A stretch of DNA of 64,000 nucleotides from contig NZ_CP023694.1 of the NCBI RefSeq assembly GCF_008705135.1, forward strand, positions 7,167,001 to 7,231,000, read 5' to 3'. The DNA comes from Streptomyces coeruleorubidus. GTDB lineage: Bacteria > Actinomycetota > Actinomycetes > Streptomycetales > Streptomycetaceae. The notes beneath the pieces are model-generated. The model had not been told where the DNA came from and ran no database searches. It saw only the letters and a program-made list of their open reading frames with translations. The position numbers and the translations under genes are program-made. Shown piece by piece: positions 1 through 8,837 of the stretch (its first letter is position 1; each line of letters begins with the position of its first letter).

Positions 1-1145
1 CCGCCCTCGCCCACGACCTGATGCGCGGCCTGAAGGACGGCGCACCCTTCTGGCTGATGGAGCAGACCCCGTCCACGACGGCCTGCCGTGACGTCAACCC
101 GTTGCGCCGTCCCGGCGAGCTCCGCCTCGCCACCTTCCAGGCCATCGCCCACGGCGCGGACGCGGCCCTCTACTTCCAGATGCGCGCCTCACGGGGCGCC
201 TGCGAGAAGTACCACGGGGCGGTCATCGGCCACGCGGGCCGCGACGACACCCGTGTCTTCCGCGAAGTGGCCGAACTGGGACGGGAGTTGGAGTCCCTGG
301 GCGACCGGACACTCGGCGCCCGCACCCCGGCCCGCACCGCCCTCCTCTTCGACTGGGACAGCTGGTGGGCCCTGGAGATCTCCGACGGCCCGTCCCGGCT
401 GGTCAAGTACCCGGACGTGGTCCACGCCCACTACCGGGCCGCCCGCGAGGCCGGTGCCGACGTGGACGTGATCCCGCAGACCGCCGACCTCACGCCCTAC
501 GACGTGGTGCTCGCCCCCGCCCTCCACATGGTCAAGGGCGACCTCGCCACCCGCCTCGAAGAAGTCGCCGCACGCGGCGGCACGGTCCTGGCCACCTTCC
601 TCTCCGGCCGTGTAGACGAGCACGACCGCGCCTTCCTCGCCGATGTCCCCGGCCCGCTCGCCCCGCTGATGGGCATCCGCGTGGACGAATGGGACGCCCG
701 CCCACCGGAGTTCACCCAGCCCGTCCCCGAACTGCCGGCCGAGGCGCGGCTCGTCTTCGAGCTCGTGCTGCCGCGCGGCGCCGAACCGGTCGCCACCTAT
801 GGCACCGACTTCTACGCCGGCACCCCCGCCGTCACCCGCAACCGCTTCGGCGACGGCGAGGGCTGGTACGTCGCCACCGCCCTCGACCAGCCGGGTGTCG
901 ACCAGGTCGTCCGCCGGATCCTGGCCCGCCACGACCTGCTCGGCCCCTACGCCGGCCACCCCGCGGTGGAGACCGCCACCCGTGTCACCCCCGACGGCAC
1001 CCCCCTCTTCTTCCTCCTCAACCACGCCCCCGAACCGGCCCGTCTGACGGCCCACACCACGGCCACCGACCTGCTCACCGGCAAACGGGTGGAGCAGGGC
1101 GAACCCCTGGTCCTCGACCCCCTGGGCGTCGCGATCCTCCAGTAG
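1..1145 (+). CDS. GH42 beta-galactosidase, C-terminal part (5' truncated by window)
   Basis: Open from the first base (reading frame begins at base 3), so the N-terminus lies outside. The visible part holds the end of the TIM barrel with the motif FWLMEQTPS, whose Glu (codon 60-62) is the expected GH42 nucleophile, then the beta-galactosidase trimerisation domain (around VVLAPALHMV) and the small C-terminal beta domain ending DLLTGKRVEQGEPLVLDPLGVAILQ split over two short stretches (DLLTGKRVEQGE, LVLDPLGVAILQ). GH42 enzymes hydrolyse terminal beta-D-galactosides, usually on intracellular oligosaccharides. It converges with the GH67 gene with only 12 bases between stops. The family call is firm; the exact substrate is not. 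Confidence 0.88.
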   Translation, partial: ALAHDLMRGLKDGAPFWLMEQTPSTTACRDVNPLRRPGELRLATFQAIAHGADAALYFQMRASRGACEKYHGAVIGHAGRDDTRVFREVAELGRELESLGDRTLGARTPARTALLFDWDSWWALEISDGPSRLVKYPDVVHAHYRAAREAGADVDVIPQTADLTPYDVVLAPALHMVKGDLATRLEEVAARGGTVLATFLSGRVDEHDRAFLADVPGPLAPLMGIRVDEWDARPPEFTQPVPELPAEARLVFELVLPRGAEPVATYGTDFYAGTPAVTRNRFGDGEGWYVATALDQPGVDQVVRRILARHDLLGPYAGHPAVETATRVTPDGTPLFFLLNHAPEPARLTAHTTATDLLTGKRVEQGEPLVLDPLGVAILQ

Positions 1146-1157
1146 AGTCGCGATCTC

Positions 1158-3155
1158 TCAGTGGATCCGGCGCCCCCGCTCGTCCGGCATCCCCGACTTG
1201 CGGAAGAAGTAGCTGTTGATCTGGTCGCGCCACTCGCGGGCGCTGCGGAGCTGCTCCTCGTACCGCTCCGCCACCCGCGCGTGGCGTGCCGGGTCCACCA
1301 GCCCGGCCAGCGAAGCCCACACCTCCCGGGCCTCCTCGACTTCCTGCACGCCCTCGAAGTGCGTGTCGTAGATGTGCTGGATCACGGTCTTCCCGCTCTT
1401 CAGCGGATGGCCGTAGGGCACGTGGTGGAAGAAGAGCAGCAGCTCGTCGGGGCAGGTGTCCGGCGACTCGTACAGCTCGGCCCACGGCATGGCGTACTGC
1501 CCGGCGTACCCGGTCCCGCTCGCCACGCTGCGGTCGACGCCGACGCCGTCCCGGTCGGCGAAGTGGTAGGTGCCCCACGGGCTGTACTCGTACCCGTCGA
1601 CGCTCGGCCCGTAGTGGTGGCCCGGCTGCACCATCCAGCCCACGCCGAGGGGAGCGGTGTACTTCTCGTACGTCCGCCAGGAGCCGTCGAGGACCGCGTG
1701 CAGCCCGTCCGGCAGACGCTCCGAGGCCTCCGGGAAGGTCAGCCCGATCCACTCGTCGAGCACCTCACGCGGCTCGGCGTCCGGCCGCCACGCCAGCCGT
1801 CCGAAGGTGTACAGGTTGGCCTGGGCGAGGGGGTGCCCGGTCCAGAACGGGTCGTCGCCGGCGTTGGACACCGCGACCAGCCCGCCCCGCGCCCGTTCCC
1901 CCACGGACGACTCCGGTTCGTGCCGGAAGCGCAGCACCTCGCTCCACATCGGCCCCAGCCAGCAGACGTGCCGCTGCTGTCCGGTGTACTCCTGGGTGAC
2001 CTGCAACTCCACCGCCAGCCGGGTGCGCGGCATCGCGCCGATCAGCGGTGAGACCGGCTCGCGCACCTGGAAGTCCATCGGCCCGTGCTTCACCTGGAGC
2101 ACGGCGTTCGGCGCGAACTCGCCGTCCAGTGGCACGAAGTGGTCGTAGGCGGCCCGGGCCCGGTCCGTCGTGCGGTCCCGCCAGTCCTGGCGGTGGTCGT
2201 AGACGAACGCCCGCCAGTGGACGGTGCCGCCGTACGGTTCGAGCACGGCGGCCAGCGTGTTCGCTCCGTCCGCGTGCGTGCGGCCGTACGCGAACGGGCC
2301 CGGCTGACCCTCCGAGTCGGCCTTCACCACGTACCCGCCGAAGTCGGGGATCGCCTCGTACACCCGTCGTGTCGCCGTGGCCCACCAGCCCCGCACCGCC
2401 TCGTCCAGCGGATCGGCCGTGGGGAGTCCGCCGAGCACCACCGGCGCGGCGAAGGACACGGACAGGTGGGTGCGGACCCCGTAGGGCCGCAACGCGTCGG
2501 CGATCGCGGCGACTTCGCCGATCCGGTCGGTCAGCAGGTGCGCCTCGGTCTCGTGCACGTTGACGTTGTTGACGGCGACCGCGTTGACCCCGCATGCCGC
2601 GAGCAGCCTGCCGTACGCCCGCACCCGCTCCAGGTCGCCGCGCGCCCGCCCGTCCTCCCAGAACAGCGAGCCGCCCGCGTAACCGCGCTCCACCTGGCCC
2701 ATGACCGGGTGCACGGCGACGTTGTCCCAGTGGTCGAGCATGCGCAGGGCGTGGGCGGGGCGATGCGTCTGACGCGCCCACACGCCGGTGAACGCCGCCT
2801 CGCCCAGGCGCACGACGTGGAACAGGCCGTACAGCAGCCCCCGCCCGCCGGAGGCGGTGACGGCCGTCGTGCCGCCCTCACGCGCGCAGGTGAAGCCCTC
2901 TTCACCGAGGCCCTCTTCACCGAGGCCCTCGTCGCCGAGGTCGAGGACCAGGTCGTAGGTGCCGTCCGCTACGGCACCCCGCACGACCCGGCCCCCGAAC
3001 CGCCGGCAGGCCTCCGCCACCTCCCCGTGCACCGTCTCCGCCAGCGGCCCCGAGCCACGGATCAGCGTCCGCCGGCCGCCGACCGCACGGAAGGCGGCGG
3101 GCGGCAGCCAGGCCGGGTCGACACCCTCGGGCGGGACGGGCACGGGAAGCGGCAT
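1158..3155 (-). CDS. GH67 alpha-glucuronidase
   Basis: 665 aa, full family length. GH67 enzymes remove 4-O-methyl-glucuronic acid from the non-reducing end of xylo-oligosaccharides. The motif KADSEGQPGP holds the expected general acid (Glu282), the barrel segments MLDHWDNVAVHPVMG and VNNVNVHETEAHLLT are typical, and the C-terminal helical domain ends SYFFRKSGMPDERGRRIH. No signal peptide, so it is intracellular. The ATG follows a GGGGG about 4 bases upstream. It lies 20 bases downstream of the GH92 gene on the same strand and is probably co-transcribed. A 15-base tandem repeat adds a GLGEE run near residues 74-87. Confidence 0.9.
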   Translation of the reverse strand: MPLPVPVPPEGVDPAWLPPAAFRAVGGRRTLIRGSGPLAETVHGEVAEACRRFGGRVVRGAVADGTYDLVLDLGDEGLGEEGLGEEGFTCAREGGTTAVTASGGRGLLYGLFHVVRLGEAAFTGVWARQTHRPAHALRMLDHWDNVAVHPVMGQVERGYAGGSLFWEDGRARGDLERVRAYGRLLAACGVNAVAVNNVNVHETEAHLLTDRIGEVAAIADALRPYGVRTHLSVSFAAPVVLGGLPTADPLDEAVRGWWATATRRVYEAIPDFGGYVVKADSEGQPGPFAYGRTHADGANTLAAVLEPYGGTVHWRAFVYDHRQDWRDRTTDRARAAYDHFVPLDGEFAPNAVLQVKHGPMDFQVREPVSPLIGAMPRTRLAVELQVTQEYTGQQRHVCWLGPMWSEVLRFRHEPESSVGERARGGLVAVSNAGDDPFWTGHPLAQANLYTFGRLAWRPDAEPREVLDEWIGLTFPEASERLPDGLHAVLDGSWRTYEKYTAPLGVGWMVQPGHHYGPSVDGYEYSPWGTYHFADRDGVGVDRSVASGTGYAGQYAMPWAELYESPDTCPDELLLFFHHVPYGHPLKSGKTVIQHIYDTHFEGVQEVEEAREVWASLAGLVDPARHARVAERYEEQLRSAREWRDQINSYFFRKSGMPDERGRRIH
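2893..2937. repeat. 15-bp in-frame tandem repeat inside the GH67 gene
   Basis: Three consecutive 15-base units (2893-2907, 2908-2922, 2923-2937); the first two differ by one base and the third by three from the second. Translated on the minus strand they give EGLGEEGLGEEG, a short acidic insertion in the N-terminal domain. A slippage-type expansion that keeps the frame. Confidence 0.8.
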
Positions 3156-3175
3156 GGGACCCCCAACTCGGCTGC

Positions 3176-6100
3176 TCAGGCGAGCAGTTCGACCTCCGCC
3201 AGCGTGCCCTCGCCGTCGAGGACCAGGCGGTACTTCTCGTACGTACCCGGCGACCTCACGCTGAACGCGCGTGTCTGTCTGTCCCAGACGAAGGACTCTC
3301 CGGAGCGCCGGTCCAGCGTCCGCCAGGTGGTGCCGTCGGAGGAGCCCTGGAGCGTCCAGCCGCTCGGCGCCTTCGCACGGTCCGCCGACGACGTCAGCGT
3401 GTACTGGACCGCCCTGGCGCGCTCGGATACGGGCAGGTCCACGGACGTCACCGCCGCGTCCGTCGCCGACGTGTCGTCGAACAGGGCGCCCTCACCGTCG
3501 AGCACGTCCGCCCGGGGCGTCGGCACCTCGTCGTCCTGGGTGATCGACACCGGCGCCGCGTGCCCGCCCGTGCCCCAGGACGACGGCCGCGGACCCATGT
3601 CGAACTCCAGGACACCGCCCTTGGCGACCAGCGAGTGGGGCAGCGAGGTCTTCGTCCACGTCCGGCCGTTGACCTTCAGCCCCTGCACGTACACGTTCCG
3701 CGCGCTGTTCTCCGGCGCCTTCACCACCAGCTCGCGTCCGTTCTCCAGATGGACGGTCGCCTTCCTGAACAGCGGGGAGCCGATCGCGTACTCGCCGCTG
3801 CCCATCACCAGCGGGTAGAAGCCGAGCGCGGAGAACAGGTACCAGGCCGACTGCTCGCCGTTGTCCTCGTCGCCGTGGTACCCCTGCCCGATCTCGCTGC
3901 CGGTGTAGAGCCGGGACAGCACCTCGCGGACCTTCTCCTGCGCCTTCCAGGGCTGCCCGGCCGCGTCGTACATGTAGATCGCGTGGTGGGCGACCTGGTT
4001 GGAGTGCCCGTACATGCCCATCCGCACGTCCCGCGCCTCGGTCATCTCGTGGATGACACCGCCGTAGGAGCCGACGAACTCGGGGGAGGCGGTCTCCGGC
4101 GTGGAGAAGTACGCGTCGAGCTTGTCGGCGAGACCCTTCCGGCCGCCGTACAGATTGGCCAGGCCTCGGCTGTCCTGCGGGGCGGTGAACGCGTACCCCC
4201 AGCCATTGGTCTCGGTGTAGTCGTGACCCCACACCCGCGGGTCGTACTTCGAGGACTCGACCCGCCAGTCGCCCTTGGCGTCGCGGCCCTGGAAGAAACC
4301 GGCCTTCGGGTCGAAGAGGTTCACGTAGTCGCGGGCGCGGTCCAGGAAGTACTCCGACTCGTCCTTGTAGCGCCGCTCGCCGGTCTCCTCGTAGAGCTTC
4401 CGTCCCATGCGGGAGATGCCGTAGTCGTTGAGGTAGCCCTCCAGCGCCCAGGACAGGCCCTCGTGGGTCTCGGTGCTCGTGTAGCCGAGGAAGGGGGAGG
4501 TGGCCATGCCCTTGCGGCCGACGCCCGAGTTCGGGGGTACGACCGTGGCGTTCTTCACGGCCGCGTCGTACGCCGCCTTCGCGTCGAAGTCGACGCCCTT
4601 GACGTACGCGTCCGCGAACGCCACGTCCGAGGAGGTGCCGGTCATGAGGTCCGCGTAGCCGGGGGAGGACCAGCGCGAGGTCCAGCCGCCGTCCTTGTAC
4701 TGCTGCACGAACCCGTCGACCAGCTCGCCCGCCCTGCCGGGCGTGAGGAACGAGTACGCCGGCCAGGTCGTCCGGTAGGTGTCCCAGAAGCCGTTGTTGA
4801 CGTACACCTTGCCGTCGACGATCTTCGCGCCGGTGTGCGTCGGGGTGTCCGGGTTCGGCATGGGGGAGAAGGGCGAGGCGTACTTGTACGTCCCGCCGAC
4901 CTTCTCGAAACCGGAGTTCGGGTACAGGTACAGCCGGTACAGGCTGGAGTACAGCGTCGTCATCTGGTCGGGGGTGGCGCCCTCGACCTCCACCTTGCCG
5001 AGCAGCCGGTCCCACTGCCGCTGGGCGCTCCGCTTCACCGCCTCGAAGGAGGTGCCGTCGGGGATCTCCTGGCGGAGGTTGTCCCTGGCCTGGTCGACGC
5101 TGATGAGCGAGGTCGCCAGGCGCAGGGTGACGGTCCGGTCGTCGGCCTTGAAGCGGAGGTGGCCCTTGACGCCGGACGACGAGCCCTCGGTCACCGGCTT
5201 GTCGAACTCGCCGTAGACGAACAGCCGGGTCGCGCCCGTCGACAGGCCGGACTTCACGTCCGAGTAGCCGGTGACGATCCCGTTGTCCTTGTCGAGCGTG
5301 AGCCCCGCCTGATCCGTCACGTTGTCGAAGAGGACACTCGCGTCGTCACCCGGGTAGGTGAAGCGCAGGGCCGCCGCGTGGTCGGTCGGCGCCATCTCGG
5401 CCTTCAGCCCGTTCTCGAACCGCACCCCGTAGTAGTACGGCCGCGCGGTCTCGTTCTCGTGCCGGAAGGCCAGCTCACGGGCCTCCCGGCCGGTGTCCGG
5501 GGTGCCGGAGGCGGCCGACGGCATCACCTGGAACGTCTGGCGGTCGCCCATCCAGGGGCTCGGCTCGTGGCTCGCGCTGAACGCCTGGATCGTCGGCAGG
5601 TTGTCCGCGTTGTTCGCACGTGCGTAGTCGTACAGCCAGCTCAGCGAGCCCGCGTTGGTCACCGGCGTCCAGAAGTTGAAGCCGTGCGGCACCGCCGTCG
5701 CCGGGAAGTTGTTGCCCCGAGAGAAGCCGCCGCTGGAGTTGGTGCCGCGCGTCGTGACCGCGTAGTCGGACAGATGCGCCTTCGGCCGCTCGGGGGCGAC
5801 GGACTCGATGGTCACGTCGTCCAGCCAGCCCCGGAACTTCGCCGGGCCCTTGGGGGAGTCGTACGCCACCAGGATCCGGTCCACGGTCTTCCCGGCCGCC
5901 ACCGACCCGATCCGCGCGACCACGTTGTTCCACTGGTTGACGTAGAGGACCTTCGCCGCGCCCTGCCCCCGCGGGGTCAGCGGGAAGCCGTGCTGGTCCG
6001 TCGCCCTCAGGTCGCTCAGGTGGGTGCCGTCGGTGAAGGCGAGGTCGACGGAGACGTTCGTCGCGTCGTAGTCGAGGTCGCCGTCCGCCATCGACGGGAA

Positions 6101-6973
6101 GACGCGATAGGCCAGCCGCGTGTCCCGGCCCACGGCCACGTTCACGTCGAAGACCTTGTTGTACGAGTACGCCCGTCCGTCGGCGGTGTGCCGGCCGGCG
6201 TAACGCAGGGCGCGCTTTCCGGTGAATCCTGCGCCCGCCTTGGCGGTGGGGGATCCGGTCGGGCCCCGGTCGACGAGGGAGAGCATGTCCTGCGGGACGG
6301 GTCCGTCGCTTCCGCCCGTGGAGAACTGGACGTCGGCGAGCTGGAGGATGTCGCCGCCGTTGTTGCCCGTGACGTCGAGCCGGAAGTGCCGGTACTCGGC
6401 CGGTTCCGCCAGGTCGTACGTCTTCGTCTGGAACCGTTCGGAGAAGGACTCCCCGGAGCGGGTGTCGAGCGTCTTCCACTCCTTGCCGTCGGAGGAGCCC
6501 TTCAGGGTCCAGTCCTTCGGGTCGCGCTCGTCGTGGTCGTTGGCCGATATCAGTGCGTATCGCACTAGTTTGACCGGCTTGTCCAGGTCGAACTCCACCC
6601 AGCCGGTGGGTTCGAAGGTGAGCCACTTGGAGCTCGGCTCGCCGTCGACGAGGTTCTCCTTCACCTCGCCCCCGCCCGTGTTCTCGCCACTGGCCCGCAC
6701 GTCGGTGACCTGGTCGGTCACATTGCCCGGTATGCCGCTGCTGTAGCCGCCGTCGACGCCCGAGGCGCGTTTGCCGCCGTCGGGGCCCGTGTCGACGGTG
6801 TTCGACCAGTCCGGAACCGGGTCGTCCGACTCGAACGAGGAAGCGAACCTCCGGTCGGTCTTCTCGGGGGCTTCGGGCAGTGCGACCGCAACGCCCTGGG
6901 ATCCCAGGGCCAAAGCGAAGGCGGTCGCCGACACGACCGCCGAACCCCATCTGTGCCGAGCTTTCCGCTGCAT
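3176..6973 (-). CDS. Secreted GH92 alpha-mannosidase with F5/8-type carbohydrate-binding domains
   Basis: 1265 aa. Signal peptide at residues 1-32 (basic start, hydrophobic core, VAVALPEAPE). An F5/8C (CBM32-like) domain covers about residues 90-225 (DGEPSSKWLTF, WTLKGSSDGKEW). The GH92 N-terminal beta domain and (alpha/alpha)6 catalytic domain cover about 400-1120: GLSWALEGYLNDYG carries the expected general-acid Glu near 843 and GYHGDEDNGEQSAWYLFSAL the base-proximal acidic cluster near 1035. A second, shorter F5/8-like domain closes the protein (WTLQGSSDGTTW). GH92 enzymes are Ca2+-dependent exo-alpha-mannosidases, often alpha-1,2. An AGGGAGGG ribosome site precedes the ATG, and a perfect 12-bp palindrome lies 26 bases upstream. 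First gene of an operon with GH67. Confidence 0.92.
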   Translation of the reverse strand: MQRKARHRWGSAVVSATAFALALGSQGVAVALPEAPEKTDRRFASSFESDDPVPDWSNTVDTGPDGGKRASGVDGGYSSGIPGNVTDQVTDVRASGENTGGGEVKENLVDGEPSSKWLTFEPTGWVEFDLDKPVKLVRYALISANDHDERDPKDWTLKGSSDGKEWKTLDTRSGESFSERFQTKTYDLAEPAEYRHFRLDVTGNNGGDILQLADVQFSTGGSDGPVPQDMLSLVDRGPTGSPTAKAGAGFTGKRALRYAGRHTADGRAYSYNKVFDVNVAVGRDTRLAYRVFPSMADGDLDYDATNVSVDLAFTDGTHLSDLRATDQHGFPLTPRGQGAAKVLYVNQWNNVVARIGSVAAGKTVDRILVAYDSPKGPAKFRGWLDDVTIESVAPERPKAHLSDYAVTTRGTNSSGGFSRGNNFPATAVPHGFNFWTPVTNAGSLSWLYDYARANNADNLPTIQAFSASHEPSPWMGDRQTFQVMPSAASGTPDTGREARELAFRHENETARPYYYGVRFENGLKAEMAPTDHAAALRFTYPGDDASVLFDNVTDQAGLTLDKDNGIVTGYSDVKSGLSTGATRLFVYGEFDKPVTEGSSSGVKGHLRFKADDRTVTLRLATSLISVDQARDNLRQEIPDGTSFEAVKRSAQRQWDRLLGKVEVEGATPDQMTTLYSSLYRLYLYPNSGFEKVGGTYKYASPFSPMPNPDTPTHTGAKIVDGKVYVNNGFWDTYRTTWPAYSFLTPGRAGELVDGFVQQYKDGGWTSRWSSPGYADLMTGTSSDVAFADAYVKGVDFDAKAAYDAAVKNATVVPPNSGVGRKGMATSPFLGYTSTETHEGLSWALEGYLNDYGISRMGRKLYEETGERRYKDESEYFLDRARDYVNLFDPKAGFFQGRDAKGDWRVESSKYDPRVWGHDYTETNGWGYAFTAPQDSRGLANLYGGRKGLADKLDAYFSTPETASPEFVGSYGGVIHEMTEARDVRMGMYGHSNQVAHHAIYMYDAAGQPWKAQEKVREVLSRLYTGSEIGQGYHGDEDNGEQSAWYLFSALGFYPLVMGSGEYAIGSPLFRKATVHLENGRELVVKAPENSARNVYVQGLKVNGRTWTKTSLPHSLVAKGGVLEFDMGPRPSSWGTGGHAAPVSITQDDEVPTPRADVLDGEGALFDDTSATDAAVTSVDLPVSERARAVQYTLTSSADRAKAPSGWTLQGSSDGTTWRTLDRRSGESFVWDRQTRAFSVRSPGTYEKYRLVLDGEGTLAEVELLA

Positions 6974-6998
6974 CTACGGGTACCCTCCCTGCGCAGTG

Positions 6999-7010
6999 GA
7001 CAACGTTGTC
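6999..7010. promoter_or_regulatory. LacI-type operator candidate upstream of GH92
   Basis: Perfect 12-bp palindrome GACAACGTTGTC with a central CG, the symmetry typical of LacI-family operators. It sits 26 bases upstream of the GH92 ATG, between the possible -35 box and the ribosome site, a position suited to repression. The cognate regulator is not next to it. Confidence 0.65.
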
Positions 7011-7183
7011 AACTTCGACGCGCAAGGACCAGTAGTTGCCCAAGTGCCCGGAGGTGTCAAGGGTGTTGCTTGTGGCGTTCGGGGGTGGTGACCGGGATAT
7101 TTCCGCCGAGAAACAGACGGAGCGCCTGACTTTCCGCCAGGTCTCAACTCGGATAAGACCCATGGCCAACCCTGTGTTCGATC

Positions 7184-7213
7184 TTGATCCGCTGACGGGA
7201 AGTGGACTATACC
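7184..7213 (+). promoter_or_regulatory. Probable ngcE promoter (-35 TTGATC, -10 TATACC)
   Basis: TTGATC (7184-7189) and TATACC (7208-7213) are 18 bases apart, each matching 4 of 6 consensus positions of the housekeeping sigma factor. The -10 lies inside the DasR-like site at 7201-7216. About 128 bases separate the -10 from the ATG. Confidence 0.5.
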
Positions 7214-7216
7214 TGT
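7201..7216. promoter_or_regulatory. DasR-responsive element (dre) candidate
   Basis: AGTGGACTATACCTGT matches 13 of 16 positions of the dre consensus as I know it, A(C/G)TGGTCTAGACCA(G/C)T. DasR is the GntR-family GlcNAc-responsive repressor of Streptomyces that controls chitin and N-acetylglucosamine uptake. The site covers the -10 box of ngcE, as expected for repression, and the downstream genes encode the GlcNAc/chitobiose importer. Confidence 0.75.
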
Positions 7217-7340
7217 CGCACGCTTCACACGATCCGCACGTCACCACCCGCACTTCCCTGCACGACCCAGCTTGACCCGATCGCGGTGCCGGAAGGATCC
7301 GGTTCACCGCCTGAGTCCTGGAGAAGGCGAGGACTTGAGC

Positions 7341-8795
7341 ATGGGATCCACTTCCGCCGAGAACCGCGGCACCGAGGGTGTCGGCCGCCGTGATCTGATC
7401 AAAAGGTCCGCCGCGCTCGGGCTGATCTCCGTTCCCACGATGAGCTTCCTGTCCGCCTGCGCCAGCAGCGGCGGCGATGACAGCGGGGACAAGGCCAAAG
7501 CCGGCAAGAAGACCGCGAAGAACCCGCTCGGCGTCAACGACACCGCGGGCATGGAATTCGTCCTGTTCGACGGCGGTTTCGGCAAGGAGTACGCCGAGGA
7601 CGCCGTGAAGATCTACGAGAAGAACTTCCCCCAGGCGAAGGTGAAGTTCTCCGCCACCCAGAAGATCCAGTCCACCCTCCAGCCCCGCTTCAATCAGGGC
7701 ACCCCGCCGGACCTCATCGACAACTCCGGCGCCGAGCAGATGGACATGGGCGTCCTGGCCGGCAAGAACCAGCTCACCGACCTCACCCCGCTGCTGGACG
7801 CGCCCTCCTACGACGACCCGGCCAAGAAGGTCCGCGACACGCTGCGCCCCGGCATCGTCGAGATGGGCCAGCTCGACGGCGAGAAGGTCTGGATCCTCTA
7901 CTACGCCTACACGGTCTACGGCGTCTGGTACTCGCAGAAGGCCCTGGACTCGCTCGACGAGCAGTACCCGGAGACCTGGGACCAGATGCTCGCCGTCTGC
8001 GAGAAGGCCAAGAAGAAGGGCATGGCGGGCTGGACATACGCGGGCAAATACCCGTATTACCTCCCCTTCTCGCTCTACCCGATGATCGGCAAGGTCGGCG
8101 GCCGCGAGGTCCTCGACGCCATCGACAACCTGGAGCCGAACGCCTGGAAGCACCCGGCCGTCAAGGCCTGCTTCGACGCGTACTACGAGCTCTACAAGAA
8201 GGGCTACGTCCTCAAGGGCACCCCGGGCCTGGACCACATCCAGTCGCAGACCGCGTGGGCCCAGGGCAAGGCGCTGTTCATCCCGAACGGCTCCTGGGTG
8301 GAGAACGAGTCGGCCAACGTCATCCCGAAGGACTTCGATCTGGCCGTCTCCGCGCCCACCGGCATCGACTCCTCCGACAAGCTGCCCTTCGGCACCATCT
8401 GGGCCTCCGGCGGCGAGCCCTTCATCGTCCCGTCCAAGGCGAAGAACGCCGAGGGCGGCATGGAGCAACTGCGCATCATGCTCAGTGAGGCGTCCTCGAA
8501 GAACTTCACCGGCAAGGTGAAGTCGCTGACCGCGTACAACGGCGGCACGGACGGCATCGCCCTCACCCCCGGTCTGAAATCGGGTGTCGCGGCACTGGAC
8601 AAGGCGGGCGAGAACGTGGTGAATCCCCGCCTCCAGGACTGGTACGTCCAGTTGCAGAAGGAAAAGATCGGCGTCTCCGGCCTGGGCGAGATGATGGCCG
8701 GCCGCCTCACCCCGGCCGAGGCCGTCAAGAAGATCCAGGCCTACGCCGACGAGGTCGCCAAGGACGACTCGATCAAGCACTACAAGCACCAGTAA
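7341..8795 (+). CDS. ngcE: N-acetylglucosamine/chitobiose ABC transporter substrate-binding lipoprotein
   Basis: 484 aa. Captures GlcNAc and N,N'-diacetylchitobiose outside the membrane and delivers them to NgcF/NgcG. The N-terminus has a twin-arginine signal (GRRDLIKRS, Arg16-Arg17) and lipobox LSAC (Cys40), so it is probably a Tat-exported lipoprotein. The rest is a family-1 extracellular solute-binding fold (EFVLFDGGFGKEYAEDAV; WTYAGKYPYYLPFSLYP). I chose the ATG at 7341 because the Tat signal begins shortly after it; upstream in-frame codons would add residues unlike a signal. First gene of ngcEFG, with a dre-like site in its promoter. The name rests on family resemblance and on synteny with rok7B7/xylFGH. 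Confidence 0.88.
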   Translation: MGSTSAENRGTEGVGRRDLIKRSAALGLISVPTMSFLSACASSGGDDSGDKAKAGKKTAKNPLGVNDTAGMEFVLFDGGFGKEYAEDAVKIYEKNFPQAKVKFSATQKIQSTLQPRFNQGTPPDLIDNSGAEQMDMGVLAGKNQLTDLTPLLDAPSYDDPAKKVRDTLRPGIVEMGQLDGEKVWILYYAYTVYGVWYSQKALDSLDEQYPETWDQMLAVCEKAKKKGMAGWTYAGKYPYYLPFSLYPMIGKVGGREVLDAIDNLEPNAWKHPAVKACFDAYYELYKKGYVLKGTPGLDHIQSQTAWAQGKALFIPNGSWVENESANVIPKDFDLAVSAPTGIDSSDKLPFGTIWASGGEPFIVPSKAKNAEGGMEQLRIMLSEASSKNFTGKVKSLTAYNGGTDGIALTPGLKSGVAALDKAGENVVNPRLQDWYVQLQKEKIGVSGLGEMMAGRLTPAEAVKKIQAYADEVAKDDSIKHYKHQ

Positions 8796-8837
8796 CGGCA
8801 CCGGAAACCCAATTTCCGCAACGGCACCGGAGTGGCG

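Larger units (their letters stand above)
6974..7340. other. Divergent intergenic region between GH92 and ngcE
   Basis: 367 bases with no gene that I can support. It holds the GACAACGTTGTC palindrome close to GH92, a TTGACA on the minus strand (7060-7055) that could be a -35 box for GH92, and on the other side a -35/-10 pair overlapped by a DasR-like site for ngcE. Confidence 0.7.
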
